From: a virus
Virus record (IMG/VR): IMGVR_UViG_3300043395_001664
Coordinates: 1 to 41,209 of that record
Length of the DNA stretch: 41,209 bases
Direction: 5' to 3' (one strand)
A program made the translations under genes and the position numbers. Within the stretch, counting starts at the first letter, position 1. Every line of letters starts with the position of its first letter. Positions 1 through 8,020 of the stretch are shown in pieces. Under the pieces are notes generated by a model. That model saw nothing but the letters and a program-made list of their open reading frames with translations. It was not told the DNA's origin and made no database searches.

Positions 1-229
1 GCTCTACCCATCCGGCGGCTGGCAGCCCTTCTGCTTCTAGGAGCTTCTGTTCTTCAGAGTGCCCGAGCTTTAGGAAAGGGCGCACATGGTCTTTGTTTTC
101 ATCAAAGGCCCGGACCATCTCATCAAGGTCTTTAACCGAGTACTCGTCACCGTTCCACTTGCCGGCTGAGAAAATCTCAACCGACTTAACGGAGTGTAGG
201 CCTTGGTCTAGGACATCAGGTTGTGGCAT
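1..229 (-). CDS. Head maturation protease (Mu gpI-like), N-terminal part, cut by the left edge
   Basis: The minus strand from an ATG at 229 stays open to position 1 and encodes 76 residues beginning MPQPDVLDQ. A GGGGAG ribosome-binding site sits five bases upstream. The text includes GKWNGDEYSVKDLDEMV, then RPFLKLGH and LPAAGWVE, the pattern at the start of Mu gpI-like prohead proteases that cut scaffold and capsid during head maturation. The place, just after portal-MuF and (if circular) just before decoration protein and capsid, is right for a protease. The catalytic residues lie outside the window. The right-edge reading frame (40931-41209) is probably the C-terminal end of this gene. Confidence 0.75.
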   Translation of the reverse strand, partial: MPQPDVLDQGLHSVKSVEIFSAGKWNGDEYSVKDLDEMVRAFDENKDHVRPFLKLGHSEEQKLLEAEGLPAAGWVE

Positions 230-241
230 CTCATCTCCCCT

Positions 242-844
242 TTAACTAATCAGACCGATTGAACGGGCCTTAGCGGTTACGGTGATCTGGCCTGCGGTCA
301 AGGTGGACTCAACCCTAACGTATGGGTAGGCAATGTTCGAGTAGCTCATCATAGTTGACCCAGCGGCGGCGAGCGTTGAACCTGCTACGTCGAAGTAGTT
401 TGAGCCATCTATTGAAACCTCAAGGTGAACATCAAGGCCCGCTATGGCCGTGGGCTTTAGCGAGTTAGTGCCGCTGCCATCGGCAGCAATGTTGATCTTA
501 GTGCCTGCAATAGCATTGGCCCGGCTTGTGGATAGGGCAATGGTGCTGGCATCAACGACGGACACATAGTAGTTAGTCGTATTGTCCAGCCCAGTAGGCA
601 GCGCTCCCGTGGTGGTGGCAGTCACGAGCAGGCCGGTCTTATAACCGTGAGAAGAAATGTTGATCGTGTCGGCGGTGGCCGAGACATCTGTGCTCGCAAA
701 GTCTTTCGTTGCCGGACCGTCATTGGTCACCGACAGGTAAACCGAATAATGGTTCATGTACTCCTGGTAGTGTGCCGAGGATACTGTCCCAGCAGCGTGT
801 GACACCGCGTCCCAGCATGTAGTCGATCCAATGTCTGCTCTCAT
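242..844 (-). CDS. Probable virion protein of unknown role (200 aa)
   Basis: ATG at 844 follows an AGGAG site five bases upstream, and the gene sits nine bases after the portal gene. The 200-residue protein is rich in Ser, Thr, Ala and Gly, has no membrane segment, and looks like a beta-rich structural protein; the middle (NNYYV-like stretch, residues about 85-110) resembles repeats seen in phage decoration or tail-needle-like proteins. The C-terminal half (DVHLEVSIDGSNYFDVAG ... YPYVRVE) resembles a beta-sandwich found in small phage structural proteins. Its place between portal-MuF and protease suggests a head protein. I do not recognise a named family. Confidence 0.65.
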   Translation of the reverse strand: MRADIGSTTCWDAVSHAAGTVSSAHYQEYMNHYSVYLSVTNDGPATKDFASTDVSATADTINISSHGYKTGLLVTATTTGALPTGLDNTTNYYVSVVDASTIALSTSRANAIAGTKINIAADGSGTNSLKPTAIAGLDVHLEVSIDGSNYFDVAGSTLAAAGSTMMSYSNIAYPYVRVESTLTAGQITVTAKARSIGLIS

Positions 845-852
845 ATTAACTC

Positions 853-3183
853 CTAGTTTTTAGAAAACCCTTCGCCCTTGTTGTCCTCAATAAACTGCTC
901 GATTGGCTTACTGCCGACCTTCTTATCGGGTGTAAACTCCTCAAACTTAGTGATCGGTATTAACGTGGAGCGGCAATTGAAGTGCATAGGCGGCACGGGT
1001 TCATCTCCTGCTTTGAATATCTTCCCGTGAAGTCCTGCACATATGTCAGAGGTGCGGTCATCCATGAGGGCCGAGTACTGGTAGGCGGCCACGATGCCCG
1101 TTGCTTCAAACTCCTCGATACGCGCTCTGTTCATGACCTCTGTTAGCTTGGTGCGGGAGTACCTTTCGATACTCACCTCGGATAAGTCTTGGAGGCTTTC
1201 GTCAAGATTGGTGAGCACCGACGAAAGGGGCCGTCCGTCCTTGATGGCCGCTGCGAGCTCTGTTCGGGTGTTCTTAGTGATCTGGTATTCCCAGTCACCA
1301 ACGTACCTGAATGTCTCGGCGTCGAGGAATTCGAGAAACTTATCCGATGGTAAAGGTTTAGAAAACTTCTGCTTCAACAACTCCGCCCTGGCTAACGCCT
1401 TCTGATCTAAGTACGACTGGCGGAAGTATTTGATGAGCACCAACTGGAGCTTCTTTAAGTACTTGAGCTTTAGCGTGTCCATGCGGTCATGGTGTTGCAG
1501 GACGTTCTTCTTAGCCAGCTGGTCTTTAAGATCCTCAAGGATCTCATCAACCACCGGCTTGCACTGGGCGAGGATAGTTTTCTGGCCCGAGTCTAATGTC
1601 GCAGCCAGTGCTTTGAAGTCAACGCGGGCGCTAAAATCCCCTTCGGTTTTCTTGTACACCCCGAAGTGCCCAAGGTCTGAGAACTTGGCGTCAGTGGCTT
1701 TATCATCCTTGGGTTCTTCTTTGCCTGCCGCTGGCGCTGGCTCTTTGCCATCATTAGGCTTTTCTTCTTGCTTACCTTCTTCACCAGGCTTTGCTCCATT
1801 CATCGGATCGGCTGGGTTCATCGGTAGCCCAGTGTTGGGATCGATCAACCCTGGTGAGCCACCGGCGGAGCCAGCACCAATCCACTCGATCTCATCCTCG
1901 TCACTTAAGGGGAACTTGATCAGGTCTTTAAAGTGGTTGATCTCTTGAATGGTGGGCTTATATATCTTGCCCTTCACTAGCTCTAAATACTTCTGGGCAA
2001 AGTCCATCGCCTTGTCATCAGAGATCGGGTTAAGTACGAACTTCGGGTACTCCTCCATGATGCCATAGTTCCACACGCATAAGGGCTGGATGATGTGCTT
2101 GTTCACCAGGCGCTCAAGTGCGCGGCGCCTTCTAAGGATGTGCTTATAGAACACCCCGATCTGTGACTGTCCTAAGGATAAAGACCCGCCACCAGTGTCG
2201 GAGCCTTGAAACCCTAACAGGTCAGGGATGCACAAGGCCCTGCCGATGAACATATTAAATAGGTTGATGCCTTTGGTGTACGCCTCGCCATTGCCTTCAG
2301 CCTTCAGGAACTCAATTGAAAAGTCCTCAGGGATGGTCAGTGCAGTCTTAGCTTGAAAGTTCTTAATAGCGTTATGGACCTCAAGCACTCGGGCATTGGG
2401 CACGTTCTTATTGTACTTCGCCACGGGTATGGGGCCTGCGGCCTTCTCTAGGAAAATGGCATAGAACCTAACGATGTGCCGCTTGGCCATCCATGCCTCA
2501 TACGCAGCCCTTAAATCCGACTTCCCGTAAGGGTTATCATGGCGCCCTTGGTTGATGTAGTGAATAAGAGACTTAGGATTTACGTTGAGCGTACCTTTGA
2601 TGGTGTGCTGCTCATACTTTTCCACATTCCCGAACTCGTCGGTGTGGATAAGCCAGGAGTTCGGGTAGCGGGTCTTGAGGTTTCTTAAGGCTAAAGTGCC
2701 ATCGTCTTTGATCTTGAATATCTTTTCAGTGAGGGCGAAACCTTTGGTGTAGGCGGTGTCGATCATTTCCTCAAGCATGTCGTCGAATGACGCCTCTGGT
2801 TCTTCTTCAAGGTCACAGAAGATGGCGTCGGCACATTCCTGGTGATCTTCCTTCTCAGTAACGATAGTCCACCCGGAGCCGATTACGAGGTCACGCTTTA
2901 GCTGCATCGCGATTGAAACCTGATCGTCTACTTCCATCTCCTCGTAGATGTCATAGTTGCTGGTCTTGAAGTAAAGGTCGTCAGGGTTGTAGGGCTTATA
3001 AAGGGACTTGCGCACCCAGGATGATTCCTGCATGGACTTCTCGGCGGTGCCGAAATAAAGGTCCTTAGCGATGCTGTCGGTGGGTGCAGACTTTGGATAA
3101 GGCTTGTCTTTGGGTTCTTGTTCTTCGGGCTTAGGAACATCGGTCAGGATTTCATCATCGTCTGTTGCGGGGACTTGAGCCAC
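853..3183 (-). CDS. Portal protein (DUF935, Mu gp29-like) fused to MuF minor head protein
   Basis: The 776-residue protein starts at GTG 3183 with an AAAGGAG site upstream. After an acidic, proline-rich N-terminus, residues about 60-440 follow the DUF935 portal family (VDDQVSIAMQLKRDLV; NPYGKSDLRAAYEAWMAKR; TGGGSLSLGQSQ). A charged, low-complexity linker of Pro, Gly, Glu and Lys fills about 450-510. The end (about 680-760) is a MuF domain with the motif DDRTSDICAGLHGKIF then PPMHFNCRS, including the paired Cys and His positions of that family. Portal forms the DNA gate of the head, and MuF proteins are minor head proteins packaged with it. Most phages of this type encode the two separately, so this is a fusion. 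It follows the terminase genes, as in Mu-like head clusters. Confidence 0.93.
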   Translation of the reverse strand: MAQVPATDDDEILTDVPKPEEQEPKDKPYPKSAPTDSIAKDLYFGTAEKSMQESSWVRKSLYKPYNPDDLYFKTSNYDIYEEMEVDDQVSIAMQLKRDLVIGSGWTIVTEKEDHQECADAIFCDLEEEPEASFDDMLEEMIDTAYTKGFALTEKIFKIKDDGTLALRNLKTRYPNSWLIHTDEFGNVEKYEQHTIKGTLNVNPKSLIHYINQGRHDNPYGKSDLRAAYEAWMAKRHIVRFYAIFLEKAAGPIPVAKYNKNVPNARVLEVHNAIKNFQAKTALTIPEDFSIEFLKAEGNGEAYTKGINLFNMFIGRALCIPDLLGFQGSDTGGGSLSLGQSQIGVFYKHILRRRRALERLVNKHIIQPLCVWNYGIMEEYPKFVLNPISDDKAMDFAQKYLELVKGKIYKPTIQEINHFKDLIKFPLSDEDEIEWIGAGSAGGSPGLIDPNTGLPMNPADPMNGAKPGEEGKQEEKPNDGKEPAPAAGKEEPKDDKATDAKFSDLGHFGVYKKTEGDFSARVDFKALAATLDSGQKTILAQCKPVVDEILEDLKDQLAKKNVLQHHDRMDTLKLKYLKKLQLVLIKYFRQSYLDQKALARAELLKQKFSKPLPSDKFLEFLDAETFRYVGDWEYQITKNTRTELAAAIKDGRPLSSVLTNLDESLQDLSEVSIERYSRTKLTEVMNRARIEEFEATGIVAAYQYSALMDDRTSDICAGLHGKIFKAGDEPVPPMHFNCRSTLIPITKFEEFTPDKKVGSKPIEQFIEDNKGEGFSKN

Positions 3184-3204
3184 CTGACCAACTCCTTTGT
3201 TCTT

Positions 3205-4683
3205 TTATAGCAGTATCTTCTCGGCTATGTTGTCGTACAAATCAAATCGACCATGCTTAATAGCCATCTGAAGCGCGATGGAGGTTGCGATAACGGCGTC
3301 ATCATTCTCCCCGTCCTCGGCCTCGATCTTTCCGCCATTATCAATGAGCGTCAAGCATTCGTAAAGTATTGCCTTAGAGTTCAGGACAATTTGTCGCTCC
3401 TCAACCGCCTCGATAAACGTATCCAGCATCACAGGTCTAGAAACTGAATTAGTTTTCCAGCCTAACATCTGGTCCTTTGGGTCCTTATAAAGGTTCGGGT
3501 AGCTGTGCATCTCATCAAGGGCCAGCAGCACTGCGTGACCATGGTTGTTACGCTCGACTGCCACCAGCGGGTGACTGCCACCACCTTTCTGATACCTGTC
3601 CGCAAGCTCGCATATTCCGGTGGCAAACTCGGCGGGCTTTACGCGGTTTGATCTGTAGATGGCCACCACCTCAAGGCTTTGGGAATCCAGCATCACCGCT
3701 ACTGAGTAGTCCTTATTCACCCCTTCTGCCGTATCAGCACCGATCACATAAAGGCGTCTGGGATCAAAGGGCTTGTAGATTTCTACCGCAGTAGACTTCT
3801 CTAATGGCTCAGGTGCGTTATTGATCATCTCCTGAATGATGGTGAGGTCGAACGGAGCTCCACCACTGGCGAGGAAACAAGTGACATCATCCTCTGGGTA
3901 CTCCTGAATGAACAGGTCCTTAAGGTCGTTCTGCTTAAAACGCCTGAAGGCAATCTGACCTGGCGTGATGTCCACCCCATAAAGACGCTTGGCCTTATGC
4001 GTAAACTCTATTTCTTCAGGGGTGAGCTGCTTCACGGTGGACGGGTCTAGTTGATACTGCGGGTCAACGTACCAGGGAAAGAACATCTTCTCATAGAACG
4101 GGTCTGGGTCTACCCAGGAGCGATAGAAGTGATTGCCCATGCCGTTGGGGGTAGTCTCAATGGTCACGATGCCGGTCTTGATGGGAACAGTTTCAAGCGT
4201 GGCCTTGATACGGTTCTTGTCAGCGAAGGCTGCCTCTGACACATGCAGTCTATGGATCGTACCGCCGCGCACTTCAAGGTCTGCATAGATGCGGGAGTTG
4301 AGGTCTGGGAAAATCATCTCGAATTTGGATCCCCCACCACGATCAAGGCGGGGCTTTAAGTTATCGGCCAAGAACTTGTAAGCACCCTTGGCGATATCGA
4401 ATAGCGTTTCAAGCCCATCGGAGTCATGCGCCAGGATGCAGGCTACGCGGTTGCGGTGAAAGAATACATCGTCACAGGCTTTAAGGATCTCATTCGTTGA
4501 CACCCCGCCCTGACGGTACTTTAGGATGCGCTTCCTGAGCGAACTCGAGTTATTAAGCCTGCGCTGTATCCCGTTCTCGCGGAACTTAACCAGCCGCCCC
4601 TGCTTGTTTACTATGGAATACAAATGATTTAAGCGCCAACGCGGGTCAGCAATCTTCTGGATCTTCTCCTGGGTCAGATTCAT
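3205..4683 (-). CDS. terL: Terminase large subunit
   Basis: This is the packaging motor: an ATPase that pumps DNA through the portal and a nuclease that cuts concatemers. The 492-residue form starts at ATG 4683; TTG at 4692 would add three residues. A Walker-A-like KYRQGGVST is near residue 55, and the hydrophobic Walker B ending in Glu is RLHVSEAAF near 145. An RNase H-type nuclease follows, with its acidic residues in VIGADTAEG, VAVERNNHG and the late GENDDAVIA. Length and order of motifs are normal for TerL. The start lies inside the end of the small terminase gene (38-base overlap), and the portal gene follows after 21 bases. Confidence 0.95.
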   Translation of the reverse strand: MNLTQEKIQKIADPRWRLNHLYSIVNKQGRLVKFRENGIQRRLNNSSSLRKRILKYRQGGVSTNEILKACDDVFFHRNRVACILAHDSDGLETLFDIAKGAYKFLADNLKPRLDRGGGSKFEMIFPDLNSRIYADLEVRGGTIHRLHVSEAAFADKNRIKATLETVPIKTGIVTIETTPNGMGNHFYRSWVDPDPFYEKMFFPWYVDPQYQLDPSTVKQLTPEEIEFTHKAKRLYGVDITPGQIAFRRFKQNDLKDLFIQEYPEDDVTCFLASGGAPFDLTIIQEMINNAPEPLEKSTAVEIYKPFDPRRLYVIGADTAEGVNKDYSVAVMLDSQSLEVVAIYRSNRVKPAEFATGICELADRYQKGGGSHPLVAVERNNHGHAVLLALDEMHSYPNLYKDPKDQMLGWKTNSVSRPVMLDTFIEAVEERQIVLNSKAILYECLTLIDNGGKIEAEDGENDDAVIATSIALQMAIKHGRFDLYDNIAEKILL

Positions 4684-5092
4684 ACTGCTCAATTATCCCC
4701 ACAATGCTGGCGTTCAGGTTAACAGTGCCTTCAACCTTGGCGTCTACGTCCACCTTCTCGCGCCAGTTGTGCCGGTTCTTCATGTTGATGTTCCAGGCCG
4801 CCTGGTTAAACCCTGGCAACTGACCGGCAGTGCCCGCGTTCCCGAGCTTCTCCCAGAACAATAAATTGGCCTGAGCTCCTAGCCGCTTGGCGTCGGAAAA
4901 GGCTTTGAACTTTTCCGTCCAAGCATAGAGTGTATCGCGATCAACGCCCACCACACCGCCGAAGGACTCAAAGCTTAGGCCCTGTTTTCCCATGTGGTCG
5001 ATGAGCATTTGGCAGTACTCGCTACGGTACTTCGTCGGCCTCCCGCCCCATGCTCCTGTCTTACGGGGATCATGCTTTGGCTTATCTGCCAT
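4646..5092 (-). CDS. terS: Terminase small subunit
   Basis: The 148-residue protein begins at ATG 5092, seven bases after an AGGAG site. A basic N-terminus with GGRPTKYRSEYC leads into a helix-turn-helix (about residues 30-65, including VVGVDRDTLYAWTEKFKAF), typical of small terminases that recognise the packaging site. The mid-part (FWEKLGNAG ... AAWNINMKNRHNWREK) is the usual oligomerisation region of the family, and the tail is acidic. It lies directly upstream of, and overlaps, terL. The packaging site would be expected in or near this gene but I could not identify it. Confidence 0.9.
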   Translation of the reverse strand: MADKPKHDPRKTGAWGGRPTKYRSEYCQMLIDHMGKQGLSFESFGGVVGVDRDTLYAWTEKFKAFSDAKRLGAQANLLFWEKLGNAGTAGQLPGFNQAAWNINMKNRHNWREKVDVDAKVEGTVNLNASIVGIIEQYESDPGEDPEDC

Positions 5093-5102
5093 GCGTCAAC
5101 TC

Positions 5103-5918
5103 CTATTGTCCGATGTCCATAAAGGCCTGGGCTTTGGGCAGCTCTACTTCGCCCTGCGGCAACTTATCGGGTGATTTAAGGCCGCGATAAAATCGGTTCA
5201 TGCAGTGGGCATCAAGGAGCCACTTGCCTAAGATGGTGTGCTTTAGAAACCCGATGAAGGCTTCCATGTCCTTAGGGAAGCAGTGGCCACCATAGCCTTT
5301 CTTTCCATCAGGGCCTGGCACCTGGGTATGCTGGCGGTTGATGTGCCCTGAGGCCAATATGCCTTGTAGGACGCGATCGTAGGAGAGTCCACGGGCGGAG
5401 CATTGCTCATAGATGCCGTTAAAGAAGGTGACCTTGGTGGCGCCAAAGCAGTTGTGAGCGTACTTGGCCATCTCACACTCTGCGTTAAGCATTGGAATTC
5501 TAGCGTGCTCTGGGAACAGCTCTGACATGATGCGGTGTCCTTGTTTGCCGTAGATGACTGGGAGGCTTGCGGTATCTCTATCGGCGTTACGTTCGGTGAG
5601 GAACTCTGGGCAGGAGATGATGTTGACGTTATAGATTTGAGACAGGTTATCTGCGGTGCCCGGCAGGACGGTGGACTTAAGGAAGATCGGCGTGGTTGAG
5701 TGCTGGTGCTCTTTTAAGATCCCCTCAACGATTGAGAAGTCGAGCTTGAAGTGCTTGGTCGGGACCGGCACACAGATGAAGATGCAGTCCGGCTTATCTA
5801 CCCAGGTTTCGTTTAATCCCAGGCCCGGGTCTATTCTTGAAACCTCGTGACCTCTGGCGTTAAGGTATCGGTATAAGGCACCGCCAACAACTCCTAATCC
5901 ATAGATTCTGACCTTCAT
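5103..5918 (-). CDS. UDP-glucose/GDP-mannose dehydrogenase-like protein, short form
   Basis: The N-terminus is an NAD-binding fold (RIYGLGVVGGALYRYL) followed by CVPVPTK and KSTVLPGT, as in UDP-sugar 6-dehydrogenases. The central domain has ECEMAKYAHNCFGATKVTFFN, and the catalytic cysteine lies in GYGGHCFPKDM near residue 215. These enzymes oxidise the C6 of a UDP-sugar to a carboxylate. Full enzymes have about 390-450 residues; this one has 271 and stops soon after the catalytic motif, so the C-terminal UDP-sugar-binding domain is missing. The end of the gene is intact (ordinary stop, next gene 11 bases on), so this looks like a settled short form and not a frameshift. The start ATG overlaps the stop of the epimerase gene (TAATG). 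Confidence 0.88.
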   Translation of the reverse strand: MKVRIYGLGVVGGALYRYLNARGHEVSRIDPGLGLNETWVDKPDCIFICVPVPTKHFKLDFSIVEGILKEHQHSTTPIFLKSTVLPGTADNLSQIYNVNIISCPEFLTERNADRDTASLPVIYGKQGHRIMSELFPEHARIPMLNAECEMAKYAHNCFGATKVTFFNGIYEQCSARGLSYDRVLQGILASGHINRQHTQVPGPDGKKGYGGHCFPKDMEAFIGFLKHTILGKWLLDAHCMNRFYRGLKSPDKLPQGEVELPKAQAFMDIGQ

Positions 5919-6802
5919 TATTCATCCCCTCCGTAGAGCATATCATTTAACCCAGCCTCAAGGTTGTACTGTGGGCGCCAGCCTAGTTCCTTAAGCAGGA
6001 AGTTATTCGAGAGCGAGTTCAGCACGTCCCCTGGTCGGGCTTCTATTATGTCCCAGGTGAACTTACGCTCTGGGAGCAGGCGCGTTAAGATAGCGAGTAA
6101 GTCTTGAAGTGAGCGGGCCTCGCCGAAGCCGACATCAAACACCCCGCTTGCATCCTCCCTGAGTACGGTTTCAATGGCCGAGCACACGTCCTTAACGTAG
6201 GTAAAGTCCCTGGTCTGAGTACCAGGGGCGTGAAGCTTTATCGGGTCGCCTGAAAGGAGCTTTGGAATCACCGCAGCATAAGGGGAGTCTGCCCGCTGTC
6301 TGTTTCCGTAGACGTTAAAGAACCTAAGGCCCGTACATAGAAGGCCGTAATGCTTTGAGAATTGTCTGACGTACATCTCGTTGATGAGCTTTGAGAGCGC
6401 GTAAGGGGATTGGGGGTCTATCGCCCCTTGAGTGCCGCCTGTGATACTTGATGAGGAGGCGTAGATTAATCGCTTACATCTGGAGCCTTTCATCGCCACC
6501 AGGAGCCGGTGAAACTTCTCGACGTTGTGCTCGAAGGTGAGCTCTGGGTGGTTGATGGACCTTGGGACTGACCCTAAGGCGGCAAGGTGAATGACCGCAT
6601 CCATCTGGTCAAGGTGGTCAAGGGCTGCCGTGAAGTCATCCTCAACAAAAACGAAGTTGCCCGTAGAAAAGCACTGAGCGATGTTCTCAAACTTCCCGTT
6701 TGATAGGTTGTCTACGCCATAGACGGTGTGTCCTTTAGCGAGTAAGAAGTCTGAGAGATGGGAGCCGATGAAGCCAGCGGCACCTGTAACGAGTAGTTTC
6801 AT
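5918..6802 (-). CDS. NAD-dependent sugar-nucleotide epimerase/dehydratase (extended SDR)
   Basis: The 294-residue protein opens with the Rossmann motif TGAAGFIGSHL (about residues 6-16) and has the conserved acidic end of the second strand in GVDNLSNG. The active site shows the Ser stretch YASSSSITG near 115 and the Tyr-Lys pair of YALSKLINE near 135. RFFNVYGNRQ and TRDFTYVKDV are family hallmarks of UDP-glucose/UDP-glucuronate 4-epimerases and related decarboxylases or dehydratases. The exact substrate cannot be read from the sequence. Coupled by a one-base overlap to the dehydrogenase-like gene, it would supply or use the same UDP-sugar. No strong ribosome-binding site precedes the ATG. Confidence 0.88.
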   Translation of the reverse strand: MKLLVTGAAGFIGSHLSDFLLAKGHTVYGVDNLSNGKFENIAQCFSTGNFVFVEDDFTAALDHLDQMDAVIHLAALGSVPRSINHPELTFEHNVEKFHRLLVAMKGSRCKRLIYASSSSITGGTQGAIDPQSPYALSKLINEMYVRQFSKHYGLLCTGLRFFNVYGNRQRADSPYAAVIPKLLSGDPIKLHAPGTQTRDFTYVKDVCSAIETVLREDASGVFDVGFGEARSLQDLLAILTRLLPERKFTWDIIEARPGDVLNSLSNNFLLKELGWRPQYNLEAGLNDMLYGGDE

Positions 6803-6862
6803 GCCAAGAGAATTGTGTTAGATTGGTGATGAAGATGCAACCAATAATCATAGGAGGTGACT

Positions 6863-7126
6863 TTGATATTTTTTAAGAAGCAGCACGAGGACATCGCGGC
6901 GGGGTTCTTAAAGCGCATCGACTTCCTACTTAGGTCCGACAATAAGGCCGTAGCTGGGTACTCTATCGATACTAAAGGGGAGACGCTGACTTTAAAGATT
7001 GGCAAGTCCTTGGTGAAGATGACCATTGAGGGCGAGATGTGGTCCTACCGCCAGGAGGATCTACCGAAGGTGGATATGCCCGTGGTTGAGGACCCGGTTG
7101 AAAGTGCTAAAGAGGTTCTTTACTAA
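6863..7126 (+). CDS. Hypothetical protein (87 aa)
   Basis: A TTG start at 6863 lies five bases after a perfect AGGAGG (6852-6857). A GTG in the same frame at 6857 overlaps that site and is less likely. The protein has a basic N-terminus (FFKKQHEDIAAGFLKRIDFLL), a beta-rich middle and an acidic end (VEDPVESAKEVLY). I recognise no family. It is alone on the plus strand between two minus-strand genes, divergent from the epimerase gene and convergent with the ribbon-helix-helix gene, whose last four bases it overlaps. Confidence 0.7.
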   Translation: MIFFKKQHEDIAAGFLKRIDFLLRSDNKAVAGYSIDTKGETLTLKIGKSLVKMTIEGEMWSYRQEDLPKVDMPVVEDPVESAKEVLY

Positions 7127-7281
7127 ACCAGCTCGACTGCGGCCTTGATCGCTTGCCTTACGATCTCAGGGATGTCGGCGCCGATCTTGCGCAAGGTTTT
7201 AAGATCCTTCTTCGGCACGCGAACGTGCAGCACTGAGCTCTCACCCTTCTTCATCGGTAGCGGTGGTGGTTGATTGTGCAT
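7123..7281 (-). CDS. Small ribbon-helix-helix-like DNA-binding protein (52 aa)
   Basis: ATG at 7281 follows GAGGGGGA on the minus strand. The N-terminus is proline-rich. Residues about 17-50 (LHVRVPKKDLKTLRKIGADI then PEIVRQAIKAAVEL) fit the beta strand plus two helices of a ribbon-helix-helix repressor such as Arc or CopG. It is the first minus-strand gene ahead of the late operon, so it may act on the control region just upstream (7282-7450). The family call rests on pattern only. Confidence 0.62.
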   Translation of the reverse strand: MHNQPPPLPMKKGESSVLHVRVPKKDLKTLRKIGADIPEIVRQAIKAAVELV

Positions 7282-7350
7282 TTTTAGATTCCCCCTCAAA
7301 AAGTTGACGCAATAAAACACAGTTAGAGCACGAAGGGTTTAGGTTTGACA

Positions 7351-7386
7351 AATAAAAAACCCCGACTGAGCCTATCCCAATCGGGG
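7351..7386 (-). terminator. Rho-independent terminator on the minus strand, ahead of the late operon
   Basis: On the minus strand CCCCGA pairs with TCGGGG. The inner TGGG and CTCA extend the stem to about eleven pairs counting wobbles, around a short ATAGG loop, and a T-rich tail (TTTTTTATTT) follows. The plus strand has no such tail. It lies upstream of the first minus-strand gene (7281) and 65 bases from the start of the plus-strand ParB-like gene, so it would stop a short minus-strand transcript before it enters the late operon. Confidence 0.75.
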
Positions 7387-7450
7387 CCGGAACAAGGACC
7401 ATCATTTTATGGCCTGATGGCAGTAAGAGTTTATAAGACGAGGCAATAAA

Positions 7451-8020
7451 ATGGAACAGCTTAAGGTCGTTGACGTAGATATTAGTCAGATTAAAGAGGC
7501 CGCCTACAACCCTAGAGCCATCTCTGACGGGGCGTTTCAGGGCCTCATCAATTCTATAAAAGAGTTCGGCGTCGTTGATCCCCTGGTGGTGAACCGGAGG
7601 TCTGGGAACCTTGTCGGTGGGCACCAGCGTCTTAAAGCCCTAAAGCATCTCGGCTACTCAAAGGTCCCAGTTGTGTTCGTTGACCTGTCTCCGGCCAAGG
7701 AGAAGGCGCTCAACATTACTTTGAATAACACGAAGATTTCTGGCTTCTACACCGATGGCCTACAGGAGTTGCTTGAGGGGTTGTCCATCGAGGTTCAGGA
7801 ACTGGGCGAGAGCTTCATGAAAGACCTTCGCTTGGATCTGCTTCAATTGCCATCTGCATGGGCGGGTGGCGGGGAGAAGGTCGAGTTCACGACCTCTAAT
7901 CTTGATGGCATAACAGCCACGATCAAAGTGCTGTGCCCACAGGAGAAGAAAGACGCCATCAAGGAATTTTTAAGGGACAAGTTCGCTGAGATGGGTTCGA
8001 CTGATGTCTCGGTCGAGTGA
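7451..8020 (+). CDS. ParB/sulfiredoxin-fold protein at the head of the base-modification operon
   Basis: The 189-residue protein carries an N-terminal ParB-like domain: YNPR at residues 19-22 and GGHQR at 56-60, followed by PVVFVDLS and a Leu-rich helical part. The ParB superfamily includes CTPases, nucleases and phosphotransferases. The GHQR box marks the nucleotide-binding site, but the actual reaction is unknown. Phage proteins with only this domain are common. The last 17 bases overlap dpdA, so the two are translated together; that points to a role tied to DNA modification, perhaps in DNA recognition or protection. No helix-turn-helix of chromosomal ParB is visible. Confidence 0.85.
   Translation: MEQLKVVDVDISQIKEAAYNPRAISDGAFQGLINSIKEFGVVDPLVVNRRSGNLVGGHQRLKALKHLGYSKVPVVFVDLSPAKEKALNITLNNTKISGFYTDGLQELLEGLSIEVQELGESFMKDLRLDLLQLPSAWAGGGEKVEFTTSNLDGITATIKVLCPQEKKDAIKEFLRDKFAEMGSTDVSVE

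Noticed and set aside
1430-1948. Plus-strand frame of 172 residues
   Set aside because: It is the shadow of the portal-MuF gene; composition is Ser/Leu-rich as expected from the opposite strand.
7345-7350. Perfect TTGACA on the plus strand
   Set aside because: No -10 hexamer 16-18 bases downstream; the spot is taken by the terminator stem.
7241-7624. Minus-strand frame of 127 residues across the start of the ParB-like gene
   Set aside because: It crosses the terminator at 7351-7386 and the well-supported ParB-like gene.
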